Source: Gyromitra esculenta (lineage: Eukaryota > Ascomycota > Pezizomycetes > Pezizales > Discinaceae). From it: DNA of 64,000 nt. The stretch's first letter is position 1; every line of letters starts with the position of its first letter. Positions 26,285-37,427 of the stretch are shown piece by piece. Both the position numbers and the translations under genes were made by a program. The notes below the pieces were generated by a model. That model did not search any database. It was not told the origin of the DNA and saw only the letters and a list, made by a program, of their open reading frames with translations. The DNA lies in contig JBCAML010000011.1 of the NCBI GenBank assembly GCA_038503075.1, forward strand, positions 1,674,001 through 1,738,000, in the 5' to 3' direction.

Positions 26285-26443
26285 CAGACGTCCCCCGGCC
26301 TGATGGCGGAACTGGTCAGTGGATGGGTATGGGGGAAACTTAGTAGCAATAAATACGAAAACCTAAGCCTCCGTCTGCGGATTGGGCCAGCCAGCCCCTT
26401 ATCCGTCAATTGACTAGTTCTGTCATCAGGCCGGAGATGTCCA
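26285..26443 (+). mobile_element. MITE-like element, family E, longer copy
   Basis: A 159-bp element with terminal inverted repeats of about 40 bp. The left end is CAGACGTCCCCCGGCCTGAT and the right end is its imperfect reverse complement ending GGCCGGAGATGTCCA. TA flanks lie at 26283-26284 and 26444-26445. It matches the reverse complement of 18421-18555. No coding potential is seen. Confidence 0.75.
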
Positions 26444-26622
26444 TATGGCAACTGTTCAAATATGGTCAGACTAATTTACTCTAAATTAAATTTGAAGGGG
26501 CAACGAGTGTGGCAAGGACTGTAGAAGCTAACCATATCTAACCGGTCCAGGTGTTTCTTTCCTGCGCATAAGCCACATGCTAATGCGGTAGTATTCGAAC
26601 AATCATAATCATACAGTACCGT

Positions 26623-26718
26623 ATACTCATGTCGCCGAGTCCCAAGATCGCCACGTGGTATGTTAAGCCACCCATTAACTGGTCACGTGGCGATCTTGGG
26701 ACTCGGCGACATGAGTAT
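26623..26718. repeat. Perfect 35-bp inverted repeat
   Basis: The arms 26623-26657 and 26684-26718 are perfect reverse complements by eye, separated by 26 bp. The left arm begins ATACTCATGTCGCCGAGT and contains the palindrome CACGTG. Perfect pairing inside otherwise decayed DNA suggests a recent insertion or gene conversion between arms. The spacer contains no gene. Confidence 0.85.
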
Positions 26719-28745
26719 TTAACATCAATTAGGGAGAACAAGGATAGTACTGCACTAGGGGCTCATGAAAGAAGAAGTGGCAAGGCATTTAACCCGTGGC
26801 GGCAATTGCTATCTTCTACGCTACTATAGAGCAAAGCGGAAACATATATGAAGTATTTTTCTTTCCCCGTACATGCAGATAGCGGCGAAAACAGTGCTGC
26901 CAAACACTAGTAAGGGTTTCCAGCTACGCTAGCTAGTGCTCTGTTTGAATATCTTAGCGAACGCTTTCCTATTGATGCGAGTTATTGTGGCGCTCTTTAG
27001 GTATATATACAAGTAGGAGATACGTACTTGAACCAGCCATATATGACATAACCCGCCTGCGCGCGATCGAATTCTTTACGCCAGATTGAGTCCGATTTAG
27101 AGTATTGTCGAGGTGTGTTTGAAGGGTATGTATGGTATTTGAAATACTATCTTCTGCATCATGTGATAGTAAAATATGGTGATCCTACGTCAGATAATTG
27201 AAATGTAGTAAAGAGTGCTCGCACGAATTTTCACGTGGTCTGGCTCGACCGATCAAAGGGTTCGTGTACCGACAGGGGCCTTTGGTTGGTCTAACCAGAT
27301 TACGTGGAAGTTCTTGGTAAAGACGTGTGAGTAAATTGGTGGATATCCTCACGGTTACCGGTTACAATGTTACTTGGTAGCTATAGGATCTCCCAGCTTA
27401 ATTCTGTGGAAATGAGCTTTCTGCGCCCCAGCATGAAGTTTCTACGTTTGCGCTAATAAATCTGTAACGCCACCCAGCGCTGGCGTACCATCTGTATCAG
27501 GATCGGCTTTAGTAGCCATCGTTTTTTAACTAACAACGTCTGGGCCTTTGGCGGTGTTGTGAGAATTTCTACTCCTTTCAGAGACATTTAGTGATGCATG
27601 TTCTAATGAAATCCCTGGAAATCGATATGCGTGTATTTATAGTAAGAACTTCTTGGGGAAGATGTTGATTGATCTCATTAGCGAGCGCTAGTGACAGGTA
27701 TATTTAATGACTGAGTACCGTATGAAAGAAATAGTAGCTAATTATCCGAACCCAGAATTTGATAGTTAGCTTAGGGATAAATTTCGGGCCACTATTAGAT
27801 TAACAATAACTGAATAGAAGTAAAATATCATAGTGAAATATATGAAGATTTTTATGAAGTTGAGATAAATCCTGGGCCATCGCTGCAGTCGCAATTAATT
27901 ACGCTTATTTCGAAGCCAAATCTAGGCTACAAAAACTACAAGTATAAGTAGGAAGTTCAGGGCAAGCCTGGATACATGTAGTATGTCGACGATCCCGCGA
28001 TCAGGATACATCTATGATGACTAGGTATTGAATGAGAAAATCCACTAATATGAAATCTAAGTATCTTGGGCTGATAAGTAGTGAGATTAAGCTTTATAAC
28101 CCTGGTTAAGGTTGGGATGATCCAGAACGCTAAGCTACAGATTATTTACATTTCAAGGAAGCGATTTGAGTAGCGATGGGTGATCTTTCTACTTGTCGTC
28201 CAGGAGAAGCGAGCGTGTGGCTTTATAGTCACGACCTTGAGCATGGTTCTGTGGCATACAAAACCACAGATTCTTGTTTTCGGGCTCTTTTCCTGGGAGG
28301 CGGTTATAACCGAACATGCTACGTTAGAGAAAGAATAGGTATCGTACAGTTTCAGGTACAACGAACCAACTTGGACTAAAATAACGTAATAGGATTTTAC
28401 TGATTGTAATTGGGTTTCCTCGTGTACTTAACGGATAAATTCGCGGTCTTAGTCCTATAGCCATATCTGTCGTACCTTTGTATTTGGTAAATGGTCTTCT
28501 GGGATCCGAAGAGAATGCAGCAAGAAAAGCCGGTACTACTGATCTTGGGTTAAAAGTATCGAGCCTTCTTGGTAACGTCTGTGTGATATATGAGTTAGCG
28601 CTCTACACCCCTCTCCGGGATTTCGATATAGTTAGGAGTTGATGTCTCTAGGTTTGTCTATAGCTATTAGATATTCTAGCTATAGCATTTTTTGTTTTCT
28701 TAAGCGTATTACTATCTGGTTAGTCAATTTTAGAGTCAGAGCTAA
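26719..28745. other. Gene-poor stretch, no supported gene
   Basis: No gene is supported. Short frames such as 28146-28361 minus and 28176-28379 plus overlap one another and carry no motif. Confidence 0.5.
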
Positions 28746-29624
28746 CTACGGCGGCCTACCTGGCGCAAAACCGCAAAAACCATCGCTTATGGAAAATGGA
28801 AAATGGGAAAAGTATATAAGGCTTAACAAGAAATGCTTAGCAGGGGCTGTGAGTAAAAAACATATAAAATCCTCCATTACCAATACCCTGAGAACAGAGA
28901 GCAATGAAGAGAGTGGAGAACGCAGAGATCATGTATGTAAATAGCTTAGTAGTTCTGGAGAACTTGAGTTGAAGATATTGCACATATTCACTAGCCTCAA
29001 AAGAACAGCGTGACGGGAGCATGACCGTGTTTCCTGCCTGCTCTGGGGTCTGCTTCCTGCTCGCTTTCCTGCTCGCTTCGGGGCCTGTCTTCTGCCTGCT
29101 TTCATGCCTGCTTTCGTGCTCGCTTAGACGCCTGTTTCCTACCTGCTTTGGGGCCTGTTTCCTGCTCGCTCTCCTGTCTGCTCCGGCGCCCCCCTCCATA
29201 GCTTAGATACATGTATATATGTATATAGATATAGAGTGCAAACAATGCCAAGATTTTTGTGCTTTCCTCCGACCTCTAGGCAATATTGATTTTTGAGAGC
29301 TCACCAAAAATTCCACAATCCCACCAGGTGAGCAAGCTTTTAGGAGGTATAGTCTGGAAGCGCTCTCTGCAGAAAGTGGCACCCAGAGAAGAGGACCTCT
29401 AGGAGGTCGGCGCCCAGGCGCCGGGCGAATCAAATTATGAATTATCACTCGAAATCATCGCTTGCAATTTGCTGGGTCCTAGCCTTCCTCCATCGTGGCC
29501 CCCTAGGGTTTCTTTCATAGCTAAATTGTACATTCTACTCATATGGCTCACTTTATTAGTTTTTCATTTTTCATTTTCCACAAGCGATGATTTTTGCGGC
29601 TTTGCGCCAGGTAGGCCGCCGTAG
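28746..29624. mobile_element. 879-bp element with 65-bp terminal inverted repeats
   Basis: The ends begin CTACGGCGGCCTACCTGGCG on either strand and remain similar for about 65 bp. Differences are nearly all A/G or C/T. CTAA is present immediately outside both ends (28742-28745 and 29625-29628), consistent with a target duplication, so this is a different superfamily from the TA elements around it. The interior holds the C/T-rich minisatellite at 29029-29195 but no transposase frame that I recognise. It would be a non-autonomous DNA transposon. Confidence 0.75.
29029..29195. repeat. Degenerate minisatellite inside the 879-bp element
   Basis: Variants of a roughly 12-bp motif built on CCTGCTTTC / CCTGCTCGC recur through the segment, with GGGGCCTG interruptions. 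Frames through it give repeated Arg/Ser/Lys-rich residues on the minus strand, which reflect the repeat and not a real protein. Confidence 0.7.
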
Positions 29625-29642
29625 CTAACCCATTGATATGTA

Positions 29643-29872
29643 CTACGGTCGCGGGTGGAGGGGTAAATCTGATGACCGGTGGCGGTGCCAATAATATATG
29701 CCAATTTCTCCCACCCTCAAGAGGCCTGATGAGCATGCCTAGTGAATCAAAAAACAACACATTGAATCATGAAGCAAGTTTGTTTGTAAGATTATGAAAT
29801 TTAAATGAGTTTGAGTCCCCCGAGAAAATAGCTGCACCGCCACCTGTCATCAGGCTTACCCCTACTCCGTAG
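29643..29872 (+). mobile_element. MITE-like element, family B, copy 2
   Basis: This 230-bp element aligns with 16516-16751. It begins CTACGGTCGCGGGTGGAGG and ends ACTCCGTAG, with TA at 29641-29642 and 29873-29874. It starts 18 bp after the end of the 879-bp element, so the two insertions are adjacent. Differences from the other copy are mainly transitions plus small indels. Confidence 0.8.
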
Positions 29873-29874
29873 TA

Positions 29875-31390
29875 CTTAAAAGGGTGGTGGCGCAACTTTT
29901 CCGCAGGAACTCTCGGTTTCTTCAAAACTTATTCGGGACAATAAATGTTCTGAGGCCCGCGGCTCTGCTCCTAAAAATTATTTACCGGGTCTTAAGATCT
30001 CGTTTCTGCCTTCCCCTTTACTATGAACTTTTGTTATTTCTCTGATTTCATAAGCATTCTCAACCGATGTTTTTCCAACCTTCTCAAGTTATGTATATTG
30101 TTATCTGTTCTTTATGTTTGGCGGTTTCAATTTGCTCCTGTAATTTACTAAAATTGAGTAAAGTTTGATATGTATATACTGCTTATCTTTTTTCGATCAA
30201 CGAGTAACTGTAGCATTTCGTTTCACTTTGTATGAAGGAAGTTTTAATTGGGATAACTTGGATTAATGACAGCTCTGGCTGCATGCGATATTCTTTGTAC
30301 TTACAAATGACGGAAATAGGATTTAAAGGAAAAAAGAAAGAGGCCACCAAATACATATGTATTGAACGGTGCGCAAGATTTTACGAATTGACATCAGCCA
30401 CATAAGCGTGCCTTACGCCACCCATAGTATTTTCAACTTCAAAGTAGCAGATACGGCAATTGCAAGACATTACTTCGGATTTAGTTTTGAAAACCGATAC
30501 GGAAGAAGCCTCGAAAGCTTAATAGCAAATTTGGTATATATGAAGGGCGCCATGGAGGCGTTGGTGTTAACGTTCTTTAGGCTTGAAGAGAGAACTTTCG
30601 CAGATTTTTTGGTTTGAGATTGTTGAAGCTTGTCTGGATCGACAAGATTCTGAAGGCTTCCAGAGCTGATCCCGACCCAATCTTGTGCCTCTTGCAGAGG
30701 TTCAACAGCTGCCGGTCATCCTCGCCCACGTACCTGGTAGAAGTCAGACAATTTGCCTGAAATTTTCTTTTCCCACCTACTCCTAGACCCGTTGGTTCGG
30801 GAAGGCTCAGAGAAATCTATTCTCACTATGACAGGCTTTCCGGAAGCTCAAGTCATGTAAACGCCTTCCATCCAGACGTTTAGCGTATTCTCACCACCCA
30901 CGGCTAAGGCATAGTTGAAGTGATTATTTAGTCATGTACTTTATAGTTTGCCACGCAATTGGCTCAATTTCAATAAGGTAATGATCCGCTAGAATACCCT
31001 GATTTTTGCTGCGCTTGAGGCTACTTGCAATTGAAGCTGGAAAAGGAACTTGTAGGTGTTTCAGCGAGAGGCTCTATGCCCGTTGCAAGATAGAACTTTG
31101 CAGGAATAGATGCAGCACACTAGTAAAATTGTACCACGATCCAAGCATGTGTATCACTAATGCAGGGTATCTACGTATTGTGCTTCGCGAAGAATAGTGT
31201 GTCAGAAAGAAAAAAAAATAACAAACTTGTTTGCCCGAATATCAATGCTCGCATTTTCTTACTGGATGTTTTCCGGGATGGCTCGTTGCTGCCGCATTCG
31301 GATCTTTCTCGCTGTATCAGATAGTATGACAATTTATGAATGACGAACGTGGGCTGAGCCCTGTGGTAAGTCTAGTAGAGCTCCCACGCA
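29875..31390. other. Stretch with a possible coding remnant and the upstream region of the orphan gene
   Basis: It contains the minus-strand open frame listed at 30577-30816. From about 31200 it forms the promoter side of the gene at 31486. No other supported feature is seen. Confidence 0.45.
30577..30816 (-). pseudogene. Possible gene remnant (open frame without ATG)
   Basis: A minus-strand frame of about 80 codons has no ATG. It includes YVGEDDRQLLNLCKRHKIGS followed by a Ser/Ala/Leu segment, a composition that looks protein-like (charged and amphipathic) rather than random. A TTTCAG acceptor-like sequence lies within it, so an exon may begin inside. The plus strand at 30369-30617 is also open, so coding direction is unproven. 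I do not recognise a family. Confidence 0.25.
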
Positions 31391-31397
31391 TATAAAT
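31391..31397 (+). promoter_or_regulatory. TATA-like box of the orphan gene
   Basis: TATAAAT lies 89-95 bases upstream of the ATG at 31486, at a spacing usual for a fungal core promoter with a short leader. A pyrimidine-rich tract (CCTTTCTTTCAG) follows before the ATG. Confidence 0.4.
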
Positions 31398-31485
31398 GTG
31401 GCGTTTTTCTCGTATCCTATGAATCCCCACCAACGGCGAATCCTTTCTTTCAGTATCTCCAGCTACCTGAATTCAAACTAAGAAT

Positions 31486-32191
31486 ATGTCTGATATTCTT
31501 TACACAAACCCACCCTACAGTTCGAAACTGTTTAACCGGTTGAAGAACCTCGAGGATTCATACCAAGAGATTGAACACAGGAAACTATCTCGTGACAAAC
31601 TTTCGCTAGTCAGGTTAGTAACGCCATCTGCTCAATTTGCGCTCCAAGTTTCTCGCTGATTGTTTAAGATCTTTATTCCATGCCCATAAAGTCCACAAAA
31701 CCCTTGGAGTCATGATCCTGCACCGGCACTTCGATATGGTACCAGACGAAAGGCTTGTTGAGTACGGAGGAGTCGCAACTCCATGGCAGCTCTCAGAGAG
31801 GAACGAGATATTTGGTGGCAAGGTGGTTCCACGATGCTGGGCGTTTTCCAGAGGAGAACTGTATCCCACCGAGTTTGGGTTTAACCCTTCCGGCGAGGAA
31901 ACGTATCCGGAGGTGAAGTTTCGAGCAGACTTCGTTAAAGAACTCTACGAGTTATTTTGCCAACTGGGGCTCGATGACGTTTTCGGCCTAACAGTACTCG
32001 ATGGTACAAATCTCTCGCTCTTGCGCGGTATCGAGAGGACCGTGGGTCGAGTGAGTGTCACGCTTCCCGTCACCGAGGATCAGGCGGCTGCGGCGATAGA
32101 ATCTGTTTGGACATTTGGTTGCCATGAAAGCCTAGATAATTCGAGTTTGTGGCCTGCACGTGTGTGTTGGGTGTGTCAAGATTGCAAGTAG
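31486..32191 (+). CDS. Orphan fungal protein, two exons
   Basis: Exons are 31486-31613 and 31669-32191. They are joined by a 55-nt intron with a GTTAGT donor and a CTGAT-like branch, and the junction keeps frame to give about 216 residues. The ATG sits in good context (AGAATGTC) behind a TATA-like box. The protein begins MSDILYTNPPYSSKLFNRL. It contains an HRHFDM motif and a nearby TPWQL segment, and ends with closely spaced cysteines (CWVCQDC). No signal peptide or membrane segment is seen. The composition and the clean splice argue for a real gene, even though it lies within repeat-rich DNA. I cannot name its family or function with confidence. Confidence 0.7.
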
Positions 32192-33949
32192 AACACAAAA
32201 GACATATAGGGAGCTCGAAAATAGTTCCAACGATATTTATTTTAGGATGATCTCATACTTCAACTGGAACTGGGACGAGAAGATTCTTAGGTGGTCATTC
32301 TTCAAATTTCGTTGGATCTTGAGTTTTGAAGGGGTTTCATGAGTAGAAAAAGTTTTCCCTATTTCGGATTCATAAGGAGTACGACTGCAATTGCGCGAGG
32401 ATATGTATTAGCTTGGATTTTCTCATTTTCATTCATAATATATATATATATATACATATTTGACATGCCCTCCAACGATAGCAAGCAAGTTATTCTACTG
32501 TCTTTAAGTTTATTTTTAAATATCTTCTCTGTCTTTACATGATAAAATTCCCCTTAATTTCGAAAGGATTATTCAGCTTATCTATATCAACTTGTCGCAC
32601 ATGTTCCCCATGCAAAGGTTACATATTTGACTGAAGGGATAACTGCAATTTGTGATAACAATATTGGCCCCGAATTTTTCGCGCATGACCACCTGGTGTT
32701 TCCTAACACGGCATTGGGGATATTTTATTGACGAGCCGGATTCCCAACAAAAGAGGTCGGTGGTAAAATATATGGTCTAAATGTGCGACCAGACCAAGCT
32801 GCCGGTGCTTGCGTCGAGTGTTGAGATCACTAGCTACCGAAATAAGGAATGTCACTGCCGTGCCTCTCAGTTCGAGAAACCACCAGCTAATACTGCAGCA
32901 AGAAAGTGATATCGAGCAAGAGCTTCCGCTGCCCCGGCGAATGAAACTGCAGTAGAAATTGAAAATATGCGCTTGTTCAATAAATGGTGTGATGAGGGGT
33001 TGTAATACGGTGTCAGAGCTAAACCTAAGGGAAATGATGAATAGGTCTTTACAATCGCACAAATCAGCGAGTGTGATCTAAATGCAAACTCGGAAGGACA
33101 CCAAGGATGAGAAAACTAGTGGTGCCAGATAACACAAGCATGAAACTAGTAAATGCCGAGGAAGCAGTGTTGAAATTTGTTATCAGAGTGTTTATATCTT
33201 GCGTGGGCGTGTCTCGGGCTTTTGTCGGACAGATAGGATAGAAAGACTAGAAAATATTAAATGAGAGGAACGGAAGGAATGTGCGCTATATGTCCGACTA
33301 AGGATACTAGGGAGGGTAGCGGCTAAGAACTTACTCGTGTAAGGCACTATCTGTAGAGCTTTAATGTGTATTACAGCAATATACCGAGCAAGTTAAGATT
33401 GGCGAGGAAGGATGTAGTGGTGCGTGATAAGGAAAAAATTCGTCGGACGAAAAAACTTCAAACAGTAAACGAATACAGGGAGTCATTCGTGAGGGAATCT
33501 AAAGTGATATTTGTATAGGTTTTACGTACTGGTTATTCTCATTTAAGTTTCCGCACCCTACGGGAGCTTAGCTAATGTTAATAGGGTATGGTAAACGATT
33601 TCGTTAGTTTTTTTTAGTAATTTGTGAACACTGTTGTACTAGGGGCATGAAGTACTGCTGCGAGTACGAGGTTAGGATTAAAAGGGGATATGAGATAAAC
33701 ATAAAACGGCGGGGGTAAAAAATAGAAGTCCTGTTTCTTATCAGGGTGACAGAATTATTTGCAAAATTGCGTGAGAATAGTGAAAAATGTTTGCTCTACA
33801 ATTTGAATTCTCGCTATAAGAAAAGGTCGCCTGTTCGATGGACCAATTGCAAGGAAGCTGATCAAGTCGTTTAAGTATCCTCAGCGATCCTCAATGACCC
33901 CCACATCAACACAGTAAAATTTGAAATCTAGGATTACTCGCTAGAACTA
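32192..33949. other. Gene-poor stretch with one possible remnant
   Basis: AT-rich sequence with an (AT)n tract near 32440. It contains the interrupted frame at 32781-33005, and nothing else I can support. Confidence 0.45.
32781..33005 (+). pseudogene. Interrupted open frame, possible remnant
   Basis: A plus-strand frame starts at an ATG at 32781 (MCDQTKLPVLASSV) and is interrupted once by TGA at 32907-32909. It then continues in the same frame through ENMRLFNKWCDEGL to TAA at 33003. A CGA-to-TGA change of the kind left by RIP would explain the break. No family is recognised. Confidence 0.2.
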
Positions 33950-34062
33950 CTTGTAAATGACTGGCGTTTGTGTACCGGGCTGGCTCTGCATACCATAAAA
34001 AATCGCAAAAAATGTACTGGGCACGGGTCCAGCCTAGTACACAAACGTCGGTCATTTATGAG
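33950..34062. mobile_element. MITE-like element with 34-bp terminal repeats
   Basis: The left end CTTGTAAATGACTGGCG and the right end (reverse strand) CTCATAAATGACCGACG belong to imperfect inverted repeats of about 34-40 bp. TA flanks lie at 33948-33949 and 34063-34064. Total length is 113 bp with no coding content. I saw no second copy in the window. Confidence 0.65.
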
Positions 34063-35392
34063 TAAATGCGAACACAAAATCTAGAGCCAGAGCCTTGGTG
34101 CGCATGCCCGTCAGAAAGGTGAAGGTTAGGGCAATTGCTACATAGCATATCTGACAGATGCGCATGCTGCCATGCACTAGTAAGATAATCCACAAAGAGA
34201 TACAACTTCCCAGTACAGTTGAGTAAATGCATGAAGTTACTGTATTTTTGTCAGCTGGTGTACCTAGTGGTACATACGCCCCATAATTGACAGTCAGCTG
34301 AACGTTAGGCGTGGTTGCATTTGTCGAAAAGGAACACGTAAGTGAACATGTACTAGCGAGTACATATATGTTCAAGAATATACGTACTTTTACGGTAAGT
34401 ACTGTTTATTCTCATCGATTGTCCTATGTAATGAGTCTGGCACCAGTCCGAAAATATCGGCAACGAATGCCTTTTGCCATTAAGCGAGCGATAAGCGGTT
34501 TGAATGGCTTGGGGTCGAATCTAAATCCAACAACTTTCGAAAGTATGCAACGCTCACAGATATCGTAAGAGGAATTTCGCAATGGTAAGTACGGTACTAG
34601 GTGCCAATTAGTATCCGTGAAGACCCCTTGATCGAAACCCTGTAATTCCTAGCTAGTTCTACATTCCCGCCAGAAATGTGGGTTGTTGTGTTGTCAGTTA
34701 CCTGCACATAATGGCAATGGTCCTTCAATTAGGCTGTGATGTGCTGCACAGATAGTTATCGGATCCCTTGTTTTCACCATAACTACGTGCTGCGCCAAGG
34801 GGATTTGTCACTTCTTACCTGTAGTTTCTTTCGCCCCCAATTTAACCGAAGCCTTACCTCGATCTCGTACATACGTGTCAAGCCCTCAAAGTATCTGCGC
34901 CCGCTGTGCAAGTGCTTTAGAAACCAAATAATCACCTATCTTGAAACTTTACATCATAAAACACCAGAAATCTTCACCTATAAGGAATATACCTGAGCTA
35001 GGTGGTTTCAGACTGGCCTTCATAAAACGCCCCAAGGTATTGAGGGACCGTTCTTTAACCCACGAATACCTTTTTGACCCAAAGACATGTATTCCACCTG
35101 AGTATTTTACCTCACCCAGCTTAGGTGTATTCGTTGGGGCGAGGATTTACGATATTGACGCTTGAATTTCGCGTTCCTTCGGGTAGTACCTATCATGCAA
35201 CGCAATTGTAAGTTTGAGGAGGAACAGCTCACCTGAATCTATCTCTTTGCTACTAGAGCTAAGTTCGATGGGATTCTTGGTGGGTTTTTACTAGAATATC
35301 AAACCATGCCTTGCATTGTATCTAGTATTAGTGATCGCTTTGGCATAAGCATTTTGTGAGTAAGGAAATTCAAAAATCGTCCAAATGTTATA
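34063..35392. other. Gene-poor stretch, no supported gene
   Basis: Several overlapping frames (34311-34568, 34736-34996, 34941-35165, all plus) contain fairly protein-like residues but no motif and no consistent exon chain. I do not call a gene. Confidence 0.35.
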
Positions 35393-35649
35393 TGGTGCGA
35401 GAAGGCGTTGGGGGGGGACCTGGGCAAGCTTGTCCACACCTTAGATGATTCTGACCAATCAGATCCTGAAAACAGCAAAAGAGGCTTTTGGCGGCTCACC
35501 AAGAGACGAAAATGTGTGGTCAAAAAGCCACAGATTTGGTGGCATTCCCTCAGATTGTGTTTTTTTGATTGTGGCTTTGCTCACAAATCTTTTTTTGAAG
35601 AGGGTGTGGACTAGGTTGCCCAGGTCCCCCCCTACGCCTTCTCGCACCA
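35393..35649 (+). mobile_element. MITE-like element, family C, copy 1
   Basis: A 257-bp element with terminal inverted repeats of about 48 bp starting TGGTGCGAGAAGGCGTTGGG and TA on both sides (35391-35392 and 35650-35651). The copy at 42009-42263 is in opposite orientation and about 96% identical by eye. The interior carries GACCAATCAG at 35453-35462, a CCAAT-box sequence conserved in the other copy. The close match implies recent activity. No transposase is present. Confidence 0.85.
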
Positions 35650-35651
35650 TA

Positions 35652-37301
35652 TATTCGTAACTCAAGGCATCAGCCCATTTCAGAATGTGATAATGGCAAT
35701 GTTCCAGTTAGCTCTCAGACTTTATCTTCTGAATTTATCGAATTCGAATGCGGTTTGGGTTGATTAAGTCTTTCCCGCAAGGGTCCCGCGCGAGCTGATA
35801 CACCTATCTCGTAGAGCCACGTATTGCTATCGGATGAGGGCTTGAAGGGTTACTGATGGGGCGATATCGCAAGGAGTATCATGCCTCTGCCGCCTAATCC
35901 CTGTCACCACATTTGCTATAGTGAAAAACGAGGCTGTTATCTATTGTCTCAATAGTGAAGGCTATGTGCACGGCGAGGTGATCTCCAGTACTAACATGGT
36001 TGTAATGCAGAAATCACTTCTGAAATCCTAAGTTATTGAAGTGCTTTAGTGGTTTTTTATATTTTCCCACATGCTGATTCTGTGAGATGATGGACCTTGG
36101 TCGTGACCCACTTTTTAGGGGAAGAAGTGATGTTGGGTGGATAATGATGCTCATTGCCCGCGGTATGGCGAGTGACCACTATCGTTCCGAATAAGGTTAG
36201 CGGTCTTCTAAGAAAGGAACTTTCAAGGGAAGGTGCCATTTACTCATAAGTGGCTAATAGAATTCTGAATAATACATCATGCCTTTTTTTTTTTTTTAGC
36301 TGTAATATAATGGATTGATTAATTGGACGGGAAACCGGTGCCCTCGTGATTGTCATTGAGTTTTCTTTGTTTATCCAAGAACCAAAGCGAAATTGACTGT
36401 AGGTTCCCAGAAGTACTTTAGAACCTCTCAAACACGATAAAAAGTTGGTTTCAGGCATACTGGAATAATTCCTGTCAAATTGTGTGGTTGTTGAGGTATG
36501 TCGTTAACGCTCGCGGCTCCAATCGCTGTTGTAGAGCAGACTGAAAAAAGGTTGAACAGCGAATGATTTGATATGATGCTCGAGAAAAAAGTTTTATCAC
36601 GATAATCGCACAGATTTTGCGGAAACACTACTCCCCGAAAGTAAGCATAAATCAGTCGTGTGTTGAGAATACTCAGTGGATTTTTATCCGTACCATTTGT
36701 ATCATAAATACTTTGCCTCCAGTTTGCCAAGATCTAGCACGCACATATCCGCGACCCATCAAAGCAACAACGTTCCGGCGCAGTGAATAATGTAGAATAG
36801 TCCTTCTATAATCCTAAGCTGTGCCGGTTAGGTGGTTTGGGGTTCAGCGCTTCGCTGCAGAAAATTTCCTGGTAAGGGCTGAATATCTCGCTATAGCGCT
36901 CACCTCACGATCATACAGCCGAGAACAAATAAATGCCATAGGCGCCTCCTGGCGCTTATATATGTGCTAGCAAGCACTAATATCGAGGAAGCACAGGTGG
37001 GGACGGAAGAAGGGAAAGGAGAGGGGAAGTCAATAGATAGATGGGTAGACGACATCTTATATTACATGAGTGAAAAGAAGGAGGGCTTATCTATCCGGAA
37101 ACCTGTTCTTTGCATGCATGGACGGCAGCAGACAACACCCTTCAACTAGCCCTCGTCTTGAACAGGCAAACTCATGCCGTTCCTTCTCCAAGTTCGGCAA
37201 TCATGCTTACAATAATAAGCTGCCTAAAGGCTGTCCAACCAATGTAGGAATGAAATGTGAACACCAAAAAAGTTCAATAACCAGTAGTAGATCGGTCGCC
37301 C
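35652..37301. other. Gene-poor stretch, no supported gene
   Basis: Contains a T homopolymer near 36283-36297 and nothing I can support as a gene. The minus-strand frame 36428-36730 lacks any recognised motif. Confidence 0.45.
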
Positions 37302-37303
37302 AC

Positions 37304-37425
37304 TCGTATTCTCATGACGTGTTTAAAATAGGCCAAGTCCACACATCATACAAACTGCCCTGAACCTACCTATTTTATATGGGATGCAGAGGTAGCCCGT
37401 TTTAAAAACGTCATGAGAATACGAG
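37304..37425 (+). mobile_element. Short MITE-like element, family D, copy 1
   Basis: The ends read CTCGTATTCTCATGACGT, with inverted repeats of about 30 bp. The last 85 bp are identical by eye to the copy at 42416-42538. The right flank is TA (37426-37427), while the left flank is CA, probably a decayed TA. It is about 122 bp with no coding capacity. Confidence 0.8.
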
Positions 37426-37427
37426 TA

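Noticed and set aside
29029..29199. Repetitive minus-strand protein frame
   Set aside because: Its repeated Arg/Lys/Ser pattern follows from the underlying minisatellite and there is no independent sign of coding.
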